Assembly (NCBI RefSeq): GCF_022788655.1
Contig: NZ_CP084952.1
Location: 136,501-200,500 of the forward strand
DNA from: Sulfitobacter indolifex
GTDB taxonomy: Bacteria > Pseudomonadota > Alphaproteobacteria > Rhodobacterales > Rhodobacteraceae
DNA: 64,000 nt
Direction of reading: 5' to 3'
Shown: piece by piece, positions 17,193 through 26,300 of the stretch
How positions within the stretch are numbered: position 1 is the first letter of the stretch
Layout of the letters: every line of letters starts with the position of its first letter
Translations under genes and position numbers: made by a program
The notes under the pieces: generated by a model
What the model saw: the letters and a program-made list of their open reading frames with translations, nothing else
Database searches by the model: none
Told to the model about the DNA's origin: nothing

Positions 17193-18284
17193 ATGACTAT
17201 TGAGACAAAGGTGTCAGAGACACCGGATCGGAAGGCGGCCAAGGCTGCGCTCGCCACCCTGCGCGCGTGGGCTCAGGAGGCCACTTCGGCCGAGGTCGCC
17301 GCGCTCGACCCCGCGGTCGCGCGGATGGTAAACGGTGCCGGATACCCCGCGTTCAACCGCATCTATCCGGCGGATTTCACCGGGGGTGCCAATTACAAAG
17401 CCACGCTGCCTGACCTGCAAAACGGCCCTTCCAGCCTGATCCGCGGCGCGCAGCAGTTGATCCAGCATGTGGGCATTTCCAACTTCCGCCTGCCGATCCG
17501 CTACCACAGCCGCGGCGCCGGTGATTTGCAGCTTGAAACCTCGGTCACCGGGTCGGTCTCGCTCGATGCGCAGAAGAAGGGCATTAATATGTCTCGTATC
17601 ATGCGCAGCTTCTACCGCCATGCTGAAGCGACCTTCAGCTTCGAGGTGATCGAAGCCGCGCTGGATGACTATAAAGCTGATCTGGAAAGCCTCGATGCGC
17701 GGATCCAGATGCGGTTTTCCTTCCCAATGAAGATCGAAAGTCTGCGCTCGGGGCTCGCCGGCTACCAATATTACGACATCGCGCTGGAACTTGTAGAACA
17801 GGAGGGGAAGCGCAAAAAGATCGTCCATCTCGACTATGTTTATTCCAGCACCTGTCCTTGTTCGCTGGAGCTGAGCGAACATGCCCGCGCAACCCGCGGG
17901 CAGTTGGCCACGCCGCATTCACAGCGCTCGGTCGCGCGGATCTCGGTGGAGGTCCTCGACGCAGAGGGCTGCCTCTGGTTTGAAGACCTGATTGACTTTT
18001 GCCGCCGCGCGGTGCCGACAGAAACCCAAGTGATGGTCAAACGCGAAGACGAACAGGCCTTTGCCGAGCTGAACGCCGCCAACCCGATCTTCGTCGAGGA
18101 TGCGGCGCGGCTCTTTTGTGAACAGCTCCTTGCGGATGCGCGGGTAGGGGATTTCCGCATTGTGGCAAGCCATCAAGAAAGCCTGCACAGCCATGATGCC
18201 ATTAGCGTGCTGACCCAAGGCGATACCTTTGCCGCGCAAAGCTTCGACCCGAAGCTGTTCAACACGCTCTTCCATGTTGGCTAA
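17193..18284 (+). CDS. folE2: GTP cyclohydrolase IB (FolE2)
   Basis: 363 residues, the normal size for FolE2, which converts GTP to dihydroneopterin triphosphate, the first step of folate synthesis. The metal-ligand region STCPCSLELSEHARATRG and the later PHSQRS, and the C-terminal VASHQESLHSHDAI, are characteristic. FolE2 is the metal-promiscuous alternative to zinc-dependent FolE. In many bacteria it is a zinc-starvation paralogue, but I see no Zur-like palindrome before the start, so it may be the housekeeping enzyme here. It is followed 95 bases later by a pteridine reductase-like gene, suggesting a joint reduced-pterin role. Confidence 0.95.
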   Translation: MTIETKVSETPDRKAAKAALATLRAWAQEATSAEVAALDPAVARMVNGAGYPAFNRIYPADFTGGANYKATLPDLQNGPSSLIRGAQQLIQHVGISNFRLPIRYHSRGAGDLQLETSVTGSVSLDAQKKGINMSRIMRSFYRHAEATFSFEVIEAALDDYKADLESLDARIQMRFSFPMKIESLRSGLAGYQYYDIALELVEQEGKRKKIVHLDYVYSSTCPCSLELSEHARATRGQLATPHSQRSVARISVEVLDAEGCLWFEDLIDFCRRAVPTETQVMVKREDEQAFAELNAANPIFVEDAARLFCEQLLADARVGDFRIVASHQESLHSHDAISVLTQGDTFAAQSFDPKLFNTLFHVG

Positions 18285-18304
18285 GTGATCTCGGCCGCTC
18301 TGTC

Positions 18305-18316
18305 TTTTTTGGGGGG
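18305..18316. repeat. T6G6 homopolymer tract
   Basis: Six T then six G, 20 bases after folE2 and before the pteridine reductase gene. Same design as the tracts at 2178 and 40101. Confidence 0.5.
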
Positions 18317-18379
18317 TCTGGTGCTGCGCGCGCTTTATGTGTTTTACCCAAGTCTGATTAGGATCTGAGGAGAGGCGTC

Positions 18380-19132
18380 ATGCGTCGAGCACTGGTGACC
18401 GGCGCTGGAAAGCGCCTCGGGCGCGCTATGGCGCTCTACCTTGCGGGACGAGGGTTCGATGTGGCCGTGCATTACGCCACCTCGCGGATGGAGGCGGAAG
18501 AAACAGCCGCTGACATCGTGGCGCAGGGGCGGCGTGCCTCTCTATTGCAAGCCAACCTGCTCGACGAGGCTGAGACGCAGACCCTGCTGCCCCGCGCGGC
18601 GGCGGCGCTTGGAGGTCCGATCACCTGTTTGGTCAACAATGCGTCGATATTTGAAGCGGATGACATCTACACGGCCACCCCTGAAAGCTGGGAGCGCCAT
18701 ATTGGCAGCAACCTGCGCGCGCCTTTTGTGCTGACGCAGGCCATGGCGGGGCAGGGGCTGCACGCCACGCCAGATGAACGCGGCGAGCCGCGTGCCACTG
18801 GGCTGATTGTGAACATGATTGACCAACGCGTGCACAGCCTGACGCCGGAGTTCATGAGCTATACCATTGCCAAGATGGGTCTTTGGGCCATGACACGTAC
18901 GACGGCCCAAGCGCTGGCGCCGGCAATCCGGGTGAACGGCATAGGCCCTGGACCAACCTTGCAAGGTCAACATCAGTCTGAAGAAGTCTTTGCCCAAGAG
19001 CGTCGAGACACAGTGTTGGAGCGAGGGGTAAACCTTGAGGATATCACCGCAGCATTGGGCTATTTTATTGATGCCCCTGCGGTCACCGGGCAACTGATCT
19101 GCACCGATGGTGGCGAGCATCTGAAATGGTAA
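18380..19132 (+). CDS. Pteridine reductase-like SDR (FolM/PTR1 type)
   Basis: 250-residue short-chain dehydrogenase. The NADPH site TGAGKRLGRAMA has the arginine typical of pteridine reductases. The catalytic set is Asp148, Tyr161 and Lys165 in place of the usual SDR Ser-Tyr-Lys; the same 13 and 4 residue spacing is found in PTR1 (Asp181, Tyr194, Lys198). That makes dihydromonapterin or dihydrofolate reduction the likely reaction. Its place right after folE2 supports a pterin substrate: the pair could supply tetrahydromonapterin or back up dihydrofolate reductase. An AGGAGAGG lies before the start at 18380. Confidence 0.82.
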   Translation: MRRALVTGAGKRLGRAMALYLAGRGFDVAVHYATSRMEAEETAADIVAQGRRASLLQANLLDEAETQTLLPRAAAALGGPITCLVNNASIFEADDIYTATPESWERHIGSNLRAPFVLTQAMAGQGLHATPDERGEPRATGLIVNMIDQRVHSLTPEFMSYTIAKMGLWAMTRTTAQALAPAIRVNGIGPGPTLQGQHQSEEVFAQERRDTVLERGVNLEDITAALGYFIDAPAVTGQLICTDGGEHLKW

Positions 19133-19414
19133 ATCTCCTTCGGGTGCCTTGCTGTCTCGCAACAACAGATCAACCAAATACGCCGCCAACCTTCAAACTG
19201 CACAAACACCAGATTTCAGTCATAGCTCCTCATAGAGAGTAGTTTGCGTGACTTTTTACCGAAAAAGATAATGGAGGCTCGTCAGCCGTAAGTTAGTGAC
19301 AGCAGAACATCCGTTCTGACGTCAGCATTATGAAGCAGTGGTGGGCGCCTGAGAGCCTGGATTCCGTCGATATCGCCCCCTAAGTCGGTACAATTTGAAT
19401 CTTGCGCTAATTAG

Positions 19415-19449
19415 AATCAATATATGGCAATCCTTGCCATATATTGATT
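19415..19449. promoter_or_regulatory. Perfect 16-bp inverted repeat before the decayed parDE
   Basis: AATCAATATATGGCAA (19415-19430) and its exact complement TTGCCATATATTGATT (19434-19449) flank a three-base centre. It lies 15 bases before the parD ATG, the usual place for the operator bound by ParD or ParDE in autoregulation. The rest of the 19133-19414 gap shows no gene. Confidence 0.65.
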
Positions 19450-19464
19450 GGAAAAGGGGGCGCT

Positions 19465-19706
19465 ATGGCTACCATGAATATTTCATTATCTGATCGATGA
19501 AATCTTGGGTAGAGCATCAGTCCAAATCTGGGCGCTATGCCAACTCAAGTGATTATGTTCGTGACCTGATCCGACGGGACCATGCGCGCTACGACGCAAT
19601 TGCAGAGATTCAGGCTGCCATGGATGTGGGATTTGCCAGCGGACCAAGTGTCTCGCTAGACCGTGAGGGATTTAAAGCCGATATGCGCGCGCACTATGCC
19701 AAGTAG
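19465..19706 (+). pseudogene. ParD-like antitoxin, frameshifted
   Basis: The ATG at 19465 after a run of G gives MATMNISLSD, the standard ribbon-helix-helix start of ParD, then a stop at 19498. The expected continuation (MKSWVEHQSKSGRYANSSDY then VRDLIRR) resumes one frame away at 19497, so one base appears to be lost near 19495. Without the first beta strand the downstream part could not bind DNA as usual, but residues that contact toxin (C-terminal half) would still be encoded if translation began at the internal ATG 19497. Confidence 0.75.
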
Positions 19707-20005
19707 CGGGCACTGGACGCTTCGTCCGGTTGCGCAGAACGGTATTACTGAAATCTGGCAACATGGCGCTGCCAGCTAGGCTCCTGACCAAACGGATCGC
19801 TATGCATATTGTCTGTTTGCGGTCTTTGAGCTGCTTGCCGACTTTCCGGAAGTTGCCCGAGTACGTGCAGAATTTACGCCGCCTGCAGGGGTTCATCTAA
19901 AGGGTGCGCATCTGGTGGATTTATTGGTTAGACGGTAACCACGTTGAGATTATTCGTATCCTGCATGCAGCACAAAATCTGATGGCGTTTCTGCACGAGC
20001 CTTGA
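19696..20005 (+). pseudogene. ParE-like toxin, inactivated
   Basis: Begins inside the parD end, as in functional pairs. It reads MPSSGHWTLRPVAQNGITEI, then hits an in-frame TAG at 19777. After it come recognisable ParE parts (DRYAYCLFAVFELLADFPEV, then GAHLVDLLV), a frame change near 19930, and the typical end NHVEIIRILHA. At least one nonsense and one frameshift mutation make a full toxin impossible. Compare the intact pair at 53523-54082. Confidence 0.75.
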
Positions 20006-20178
20006 AGTTGGTATGGCACCCAGGCTCTGGTGCTTGCCCCAAGGCAGCCGAAGCCAGAGAGGATTTACAGCTTGGCTTTACGAGCACGACCAAGACAGAT
20101 TACGGGTCCCAAAAACATTTTTGCAAACATGCAAGAATATGAAAGTATCTTTCAAAAGCCTGATGAGAGGGGAAGTAT

Positions 20179-22170
20179 GTGAAGGGGACTTTCTTTGCCC
20201 GAACGCTGTCGTCAGGGGCCTTGGCGAACTTGGATGCTGGCTTTGCGCAGAGCCCCGATAAGGCTGCCAGAAGGGGCGCGCACTTTCCCAGTATTCCATC
20301 TGTGCTGGGCTTTTATGCGATTTACTTGTTGGCAGCTGCTTTTGGTCGGTGGATGGCGATTGTGCCGGGCGCCCCCGTTACTGTTTGGCCGCCCAATGGC
20401 GTGATCCTCGCGGCGTTGCTGATCCACCGCAGAGAAACTTGGCCGTGGTGGATTGCGCTTGGGATCTTCGGAGAGATCACTGGAAACTTCCTGTGGTACA
20501 ACAGCACCGTCACCGCCGCCCTTGGGTATATGGTCGCTAACGCGGCTGCGATATTTGCGGCGGGCTACATTCTCGCCCCGCTTTTTGACGCCCCCATCCG
20601 GCGGTTGACCACGCTGTCCCAGGTTCTGGGGCTGCTGGTCATCGGCGTGCTGTTAAGCCCTATGATCAGCGCAACCATTGGCAGTGCCTTTGTTGCATCA
20701 GAAGGCAAAAGCTCCTTTGCAGACACCTGGCCGCTTTGGTGGTTGGGGGATGCCACAGGCACTTTGATTGCCACCCCAATGACAATCACAGTTGTAAATG
20801 CCTGGCGTGATGGCATGAGGCTCCAAGGGCGCGCGCTGCTTGAAGGCTTTGTTATTGCAGGTTTGCTGGTGGGCGTCACCGCGTGGGATTTGGCAACAGG
20901 GTCTTATTATACATACTTGTTGCCGCTGCCGGTTCTCTGGGCCGCATTGCGATTTGAGTTTCGCGGGGCGGCTCTCGCGGTGGTGGGATTAACATTCGTG
21001 ATCGGTGCGCATGGGCATATTCTCGGTGCCTCCGATAGCCCTGCTTTGAGCATCGCACTTATGCACAACAGGATGCAGTTCCTGATCCTGACCGCGGCTT
21101 CCATTGGATTGATTGTCGCTGCAATTGTGCGCCAGCAAAAGCAGGCGTTGTTGGACTTGGCTCAAATCAACGCGGAACTGGAATCGCGGGTCAAAGAGCG
21201 AACAAAAGACATTGAGATGTCTCAGAAGCGCTTTGAGGCCACGTTCAAGAACGCGGGTGTCGGCATCAGCATTGTGAGTGGGGAAGGCGCATTGATGCGC
21301 GTCAATGACCGCTTGGCAGAAATGCTTGGCTACAGCGCAGAGGAGGTGGAGGGCCGCCTGCTTGATGACTTCACGCATCCTGAGGATATCCCTCGAGGAA
21401 GGACCGCACTTGAGGCGCTTAAATCCGGCGCAGCCGATGAGTACGATTTGGAAAAGCGCTATCTTTGCAAAGATGGAAGTTTGGTATGGGGCCACACCAC
21501 GGTGAGCTGCGTGCGCGACGCTAAGGGGCGGATCTCCTACCTCATCAAAATCATCCAAGACATTACCGATCGGAAAGAATTGGACGAAAACCGCCAAATG
21601 CTGATGCGTGAGGTGAACCATCGCGGCAAAAACTTGCTGTCTGTCGTCAAGGTGATCGCGCGACAAACAGCCCTGCGATCCCCAGAGAACTTCATCGAGG
21701 CATTTGGCGAGCGGCTACAGGCTCTTGCGGCCAACCAAGATATCCTGGTGAACAACGGGTGGCAGCAGATTGAGTTGGACGCATTGGTGCGGGGCCAGCT
21801 TGAGCATTTTGAAGCAATCAGGGAGCGGGTGACGGTAGTGGGTCCCCCGGTAAAAGTTAGCGCGCACGCAGCGCAGGCGATCGGCATGGCAATGCATGAA
21901 TTGGCCACAAATGCTGCCAAATATGGAAGTCTGAGCAACGATGTGGGCCGCGTCGTCATCGACTGGTCGGTTGAGGACGGCAATTTTTCTATGTCTTGGT
22001 GCGAGCAGGATGGTCCCGCTGTATCAGCGCCAACGTCTCGTGGGTTTGGAACGACTGTGATCGACAAGCTGACGGCCTCATCACTCTCAGCAGATGTCGA
22101 GCTCACCTACGCCCCGACCGGGTTGGTTTGGAAAGTGAGTTGCCAACTGGCGACGCTTCGCGATGACTAA
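20179..22170 (+). CDS. MASE1-PAS-HWE family sensor histidine kinase
   Basis: 663 residues. The start is a GTG with GAGGGGAAG upstream. Residues about 40-320 form an eight-helix MASE1 membrane sensor (YAIYLLAAAFGRWMAIVPGA, TVWPPNGVILAALL). A coiled linker leads to a PAS domain with PAC (about 355-470, FKNAGVGISIV, then YLIKIIQDITDRKE), then an HWE kinase: H-box MREVNHRGKNLLSVVKVIARQ and ATP-binding HELATNAAKYGSLS, ending in RGFGTTVID. HWE kinases often feed general-stress or light responses through PhyR-like or single-domain receivers. No receiver is adjacent. Confidence 0.9.
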   Translation: MKGTFFARTLSSGALANLDAGFAQSPDKAARRGAHFPSIPSVLGFYAIYLLAAAFGRWMAIVPGAPVTVWPPNGVILAALLIHRRETWPWWIALGIFGEITGNFLWYNSTVTAALGYMVANAAAIFAAGYILAPLFDAPIRRLTTLSQVLGLLVIGVLLSPMISATIGSAFVASEGKSSFADTWPLWWLGDATGTLIATPMTITVVNAWRDGMRLQGRALLEGFVIAGLLVGVTAWDLATGSYYTYLLPLPVLWAALRFEFRGAALAVVGLTFVIGAHGHILGASDSPALSIALMHNRMQFLILTAASIGLIVAAIVRQQKQALLDLAQINAELESRVKERTKDIEMSQKRFEATFKNAGVGISIVSGEGALMRVNDRLAEMLGYSAEEVEGRLLDDFTHPEDIPRGRTALEALKSGAADEYDLEKRYLCKDGSLVWGHTTVSCVRDAKGRISYLIKIIQDITDRKELDENRQMLMREVNHRGKNLLSVVKVIARQTALRSPENFIEAFGERLQALAANQDILVNNGWQQIELDALVRGQLEHFEAIRERVTVVGPPVKVSAHAAQAIGMAMHELATNAAKYGSLSNDVGRVVIDWSVEDGNFSMSWCEQDGPAVSAPTSRGFGTTVIDKLTASSLSADVELTYAPTGLVWKVSCQLATLRDD

Positions 22171-22331
22171 GGTCAACGTGAACTGCGCCCGCTTCTATAA
22201 GACCCTCTCTAGAGCTGACACTGCTATCGCTTCCCAAAGCTACGAAAGCCGCTACGGTCTAGACAGCCTATCTGTGCTTCATTTCTATCAGCAGCTGATT
22301 TAAAGTCCTTATTCTATTAGAGGAACGTTCA

Positions 22332-22607
22332 ATGAATTGGTCCCCTCAAAAATGTCCTGGCTATAATAACGCATCAGATTCAATCATCTCTCCTGAACAA
22401 TGGAGTGAAACTGAAGGGGAGGGGGCGCTCATCGAAGGCATAGATGCGGGACGTTTGCTGATCTGGCCTTCAGGCGGCACCCCTCTGGAGGGGCGTACAA
22501 AGCCAATGTCATTTGACGCCCGCGCCTTATATGCGCTGCTCGCCACTTATTTTAGCCATCAAGATTACTACCCGGATGAGCGCAAAGAACATCCGACAAA
22601 AAAATGA
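22332..22607 (+). CDS. Small hypothetical protein
   Basis: 91 residues, soluble and acidic, with an AGAGGA site eight bases before the ATG. The sequence is rich in Ser, Glu and aromatic residues (PEQWSETEGEG, LLIWPSGGTP, YFSHQDYYPDERKEH). I recognise no family. It follows the MASE1 kinase by 161 bases on the same strand and could be its target or be independent. Confidence 0.5.
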   Translation: MNWSPQKCPGYNNASDSIISPEQWSETEGEGALIEGIDAGRLLIWPSGGTPLEGRTKPMSFDARALYALLATYFSHQDYYPDERKEHPTKK

Positions 22608-22668
22608 TGTGACGCTCCAGTTGATTTCCCAAATCGTCTAATCGTTTCCCTCTGCGTGATCTCATGAC

Positions 22669-23511
22669 CTATGTTGGGTCAGGCAGGGCGGGCAGCTGCC
22701 GCAGATAAAGGAGGATAGCATCAAGATCCTCGGGGCTGATCTGGCTGTAATAGCCATACCCCATCGGCGGCATCATCTTTACCCCATCAGGGCGCACACC
22801 GCGCGTAATCATCTGTTTGAGCTCTGCGTCGGTCCAAGCGGCAAGGCCATCCTCCGCATGGGACGTCAGGTTTGCTGAGACAGAGCTTCCCCAGGGACCA
22901 TGGAACTCAAATCCCCCTGCGCCGAGCTGATTGACCCAATCGGGGCCCATTGGGCCCATCGGGCTGTGGCATTCAATGCAATGGGCAACCGGGCCGGCAA
23001 GATACTCACCATATGCTACCGTGACGCCTTCCTCGGGGTGGGGAACCGTGCCCACGGGTGGCCCATATGCGGGGGGCAGGGGAAAGCTGTAGACGCTGTC
23101 GCCTGGGTCATTCTCGACAGCCGGCACGGTCCGGAGATATTGGACAATAGAATAGACGTCGTCGTCCGATAGTCGGCTGTAGAGTGCGATGGGCATGGGA
23201 GGGCCGATGACCCGAGAACCGCCGGGAGTTACCCCCTCGCGGATGGCGCGGGCAAGGTCTTCATCGGTCCATTCTGCGACGCGTCCGCCTGGCGTGATGT
23301 TGGGGGCGATGGCGGTAAAGTCTGGCGTCTTCTCCACAAGACGCCCTGCGAGTTGCATCTCCGCGACAGGACCCTCAGGCCCGATGGGCGTATGACAATT
23401 TCCGCAAGCTGCTGGCCCCTCAACAAGGTATTTGCCTCGTTCCAAGCTCGGCTCGGCAAGTGCCGCTGTCCCGCAGACAAGTGCAAGCCATGAGAATTTC
23501 CCCAAATACAT
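22669..23511 (-). CDS. Dihaem cytochrome c
   Basis: 280 residues from the ATG at 23511, behind an AGGGGGAA. A signal peptide (ending ALA-EPS) leads to two class I cytochrome c domains. The haem-binding motifs are CGNCH near residue 40 and CIECH near residue 180; the sixth-ligand methionines are probably in the PPMPIALYSRLSDDDV and PPMGYGYYSQISPEDL segments, which match each other. The protein would carry electrons in the periplasm. The layout resembles the cytochrome c subunit of alcohol or aldehyde dehydrogenases, but no dehydrogenase is adjacent. Confidence 0.88.
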   Translation of the reverse strand: MYLGKFSWLALVCGTAALAEPSLERGKYLVEGPAACGNCHTPIGPEGPVAEMQLAGRLVEKTPDFTAIAPNITPGGRVAEWTDEDLARAIREGVTPGGSRVIGPPMPIALYSRLSDDDVYSIVQYLRTVPAVENDPGDSVYSFPLPPAYGPPVGTVPHPEEGVTVAYGEYLAGPVAHCIECHSPMGPMGPDWVNQLGAGGFEFHGPWGSSVSANLTSHAEDGLAAWTDAELKQMITRGVRPDGVKMMPPMGYGYYSQISPEDLDAILLYLRQLPALPDPT

Positions 23512-23700
23512 GTTTGGTTCCCCCTCTGATCCCATAAGGATCGCAGATTTGGGCGAGTCGCCAAAGAACTTTCGCGCGGGGCCTATTTCTCGGGGGCGCC
23601 AATGTTAGACTCTGCGCCGGTTGAGCTAGGGCTCCAGACCCGCTTTATACGCCATGCTCAATCGAGAGAGGCCGTCTGTGATGGCGCTGCGGGTCTGGAC

Positions 23701-24972
23701 TTAATGGAGCTTGAGCTTGGACACGGCGTCATGCGCGCGGCGCACCCGCGCTAGATCATGGGGAAACGACAACTCCCGCTCCGCTCGTTCCAAGGCGAGC
23801 TTGGCCTGCACTTGAGCGGCTTGTCGGATGCCCGCCTCTGGTAGCTGCGCCAACAAGGCGAGCGATCTTTGTATCCAGATACCAACTTCTACCGACCCCA
23901 CGCCATCTTTGCTGATTGCGCCATAAGCGTCTTCGAGAAGATCACCGGGCTCAAGCGGAGGCACAAACACCCGCTCGAGTTGGGGGCGCTGTGCGTCTTC
24001 ACCCTCTTGCTTTACAGTCCAATCGCGGAGGATACGCGACAGGCGCACGACAATTTCAATTGCCGTTCCTGGATCATTAATGCCGGGCGACAGGGCGCGA
24101 GACCCGATCTCTGACATGACAATTAGGCCAAAGCGGGGGTCGTTGGTATAGGTGCGGCGCTCAGCCAAGACGAAGGCACTCAGCGGTATGTCCAGATCTA
24201 GCACAGTCTTCTCTGTGCGTGTCACGACTGTCGCAAGTGGGCGCTTAGGGTCGACAAAGGCACCGGGCAGGCTTCTGACGTAGATCATCGCGTTATTTTC
24301 TCCTGCCCAGTCGTCAAGCCGGCCTGTGTCGATGTGCTGGATGAACCCAAGCTCATCAGAGTAGATATCCACGCCATTCTCGGGGAAATTGATGACCGGT
24401 CTGCCGCCGAGAGGTGCTGAGGCGTGGAAATGATCAAAAGCCTCTCGTGTCGCGGCGTCGACTTTTTCGATCGTGTTTCCAATGCGGCCGAGCCGGGCAA
24501 TGTTGTCGACCCAACGTACGAAGGTGAGGATCACCCAGGCAAATATCGCGATGGTAAACAAAAAGAGCGCAAAGCGCCCCGCCACGCCGAAAAAGCCGAC
24601 TTTGACGGCGATGATGCCGACGATGCTGAAGATGAAGGCACCGATGAAGCTCGACAAAGCCTCTTGAGACACGCCATCTGCAACGATCAGCGCAAAAGCA
24701 CGCGGTGTCGCACTGCCCCCGGCGGAGGCATAGGCAGAGACCATGGAGGCCACAGCAAAAGTAGCCACGCCAAGCATGCTGGCTGAGATCACCGTCAGCA
24801 GCTTCTCTACCGTCTCAATGCTGATGTCGGGCACCAGATCCTGCAGCGGCAGCTGGTCGGCAAGATGTGCGACATAGACGATCAGAACTGCGAGCACCGC
24901 ATTGCGCAGGGGCCTGATCCAAAGCTTTTCGCTGAGATTTCGGATGGTGAACTTCAACCGGCTGCGGATCAT
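23701..24972 (-). CDS. DUF2254 family membrane protein
   Basis: 423 residues from ATG 24972, which has AAGGGAAG upstream; the frame extends to 25119 but overlaps the divergent gene's leader. Four membrane helices in the first ~200 residues (the stretch VISASMLGVATFAVASMV is typical), then a soluble domain with GFIQHIDTGRLDDWA and the conserved EIGSRALSPGINDPGTAIE, the hallmark of DUF2254. Function unknown; the membrane-plus-sensor build suggests a channel or transport role. Divergent from the endonuclease/exonuclease/phosphatase-family gene. Confidence 0.88.
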   Translation of the reverse strand: MIRSRLKFTIRNLSEKLWIRPLRNAVLAVLIVYVAHLADQLPLQDLVPDISIETVEKLLTVISASMLGVATFAVASMVSAYASAGGSATPRAFALIVADGVSQEALSSFIGAFIFSIVGIIAVKVGFFGVAGRFALFLFTIAIFAWVILTFVRWVDNIARLGRIGNTIEKVDAATREAFDHFHASAPLGGRPVINFPENGVDIYSDELGFIQHIDTGRLDDWAGENNAMIYVRSLPGAFVDPKRPLATVVTRTEKTVLDLDIPLSAFVLAERRTYTNDPRFGLIVMSEIGSRALSPGINDPGTAIEIVVRLSRILRDWTVKQEGEDAQRPQLERVFVPPLEPGDLLEDAYGAISKDGVGSVEVGIWIQRSLALLAQLPEAGIRQAAQVQAKLALERAERELSFPHDLARVRRAHDAVSKLKLH

Positions 24973-25139
24973 AGGTTTCTTCCCTTTGCTCGCTGCATGC
25001 TCATGCCGCAATGCGTTCAGACGCAAGCATAAACTGCTGAAGTCTAATTTCAGCACAGGCTGCGGCTGCGGAGGGCCGTCCCTTGCCGCGTGATGGTTTC
25101 GATGTATCTGTTCAAGCACAATGGGGAAGGAATTTTGAT

Positions 25140-26228
25140 GTGAGACCTCTTTACTGGGTCATTTCCGGCATCTTCGTCGTGTTGACGATCTTTCCCCTTA
25201 TTCGCAGCGCCCGATGGTGGGTGCGGGCGGCTGATTTTCCCCGTCTACAGATCGCCACGGCGCTGGCGTCTCTGCTTGCGAGCTACATTTTATTTATTGA
25301 CATCAATGACCTGTGGGACGTCCTTTACCTAATTTTTATGGTGCCCGCTCTGGGTCTCCAACTCGTTCGGATCTTTCCCTACACAATGATTGCCCCGAAC
25401 CAAGTCAGGAAGACCTCCTCATACCGGCGCGCAGATAGCATCAAGGTCATGATTTCGAACGTGCTGATGGAAAACCGCCGGGCGACAGATCTTCTCCAGG
25501 TGGTGCGTGAGGTCGATCCAGACCTGCTGCTTGTGGTTGAGACAGACGACTGGTGGCACCAAAAGCTCGTCCCGCTTGATGAGCTGTTCCCCTATCGGAT
25601 CAAGCGCCCTCAGGACAATTACTACGGCATGGAATTGTTCTCAAAGTTCGAGCTTGAAGCAGATGACGTGCGATTTCTTCTGTCGGACAAAATCCCTTCG
25701 ATCCGCACCGGCGTGCTTTTACCTTCGGGCGTCTGGATCGAATTTTTTGGGGTCCATCCGCGCCCGCCCGATCCCGATCACGACAGCGAAGGGCGCGATG
25801 GCGAGCTTTTGTTGGTTGCTAAAGAAATGCGGCGCTCAAAGCGCGCCGCGATTGTAGCAGGGGATTTGAACGACGTGGCCTGGTCACATACCACGCGGCT
25901 CTTCCAGCGTATGAGTGGCGCTCTGGACCCGCGCCGCGGCCGGGGCATGTTCAATTCCTTTCACGCCGGTCATCAGCTGTTGCGATGGCCGCTGGACCAT
26001 ATTTTTCATGATACCTCCTTCACGCTGGTAGAACTGCGCCGTCTTCCTAATATTGGCTCCGATCACTTCCCGGTCTTTGCGGAGCTTCAATACGAGCCAT
26101 CTGCGGAGGCGAAACAAGACGCCCCAAAAGCTGACCATGAAGATCGAGAAGAAGCCGCAGAGATGATCCAAGAAGCGCGCGAGGGAGGTGCGGACAAAAA
26201 CTTGGGCTCTCCCACATATGAGCTGTAA
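25140..26228 (+). CDS. Membrane-anchored endonuclease/exonuclease/phosphatase family protein
   Basis: 362 residues if started at the GTG 25140, which has GGGGAAGG nine bases upstream; a TTG at 25083 would lengthen it by 19. Three N-terminal helices precede a catalytic domain with the EEP motifs: MISNVLMENR, VVETDDWW, FGVHPRPP, GDLNDVAWS and a final GSDHFPV holding the active-site His. Such proteins cleave phosphodiesters in nucleic acids, lipids or inositides. The C-terminal 50 residues are charged and low in complexity. The membrane anchor points to a lipid or periplasmic substrate. Confidence 0.87.
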   Translation: MRPLYWVISGIFVVLTIFPLIRSARWWVRAADFPRLQIATALASLLASYILFIDINDLWDVLYLIFMVPALGLQLVRIFPYTMIAPNQVRKTSSYRRADSIKVMISNVLMENRRATDLLQVVREVDPDLLLVVETDDWWHQKLVPLDELFPYRIKRPQDNYYGMELFSKFELEADDVRFLLSDKIPSIRTGVLLPSGVWIEFFGVHPRPPDPDHDSEGRDGELLLVAKEMRRSKRAAIVAGDLNDVAWSHTTRLFQRMSGALDPRRGRGMFNSFHAGHQLLRWPLDHIFHDTSFTLVELRRLPNIGSDHFPVFAELQYEPSAEAKQDAPKADHEDREEAAEMIQEAREGGADKNLGSPTYEL

Positions 26229-26300
26229 TGCCGCCGCTTCGGCTTTGGGACAATCAACAATAAAGGGCCTGGTTGAATCCCCATCGGCGAAAACGACGCT

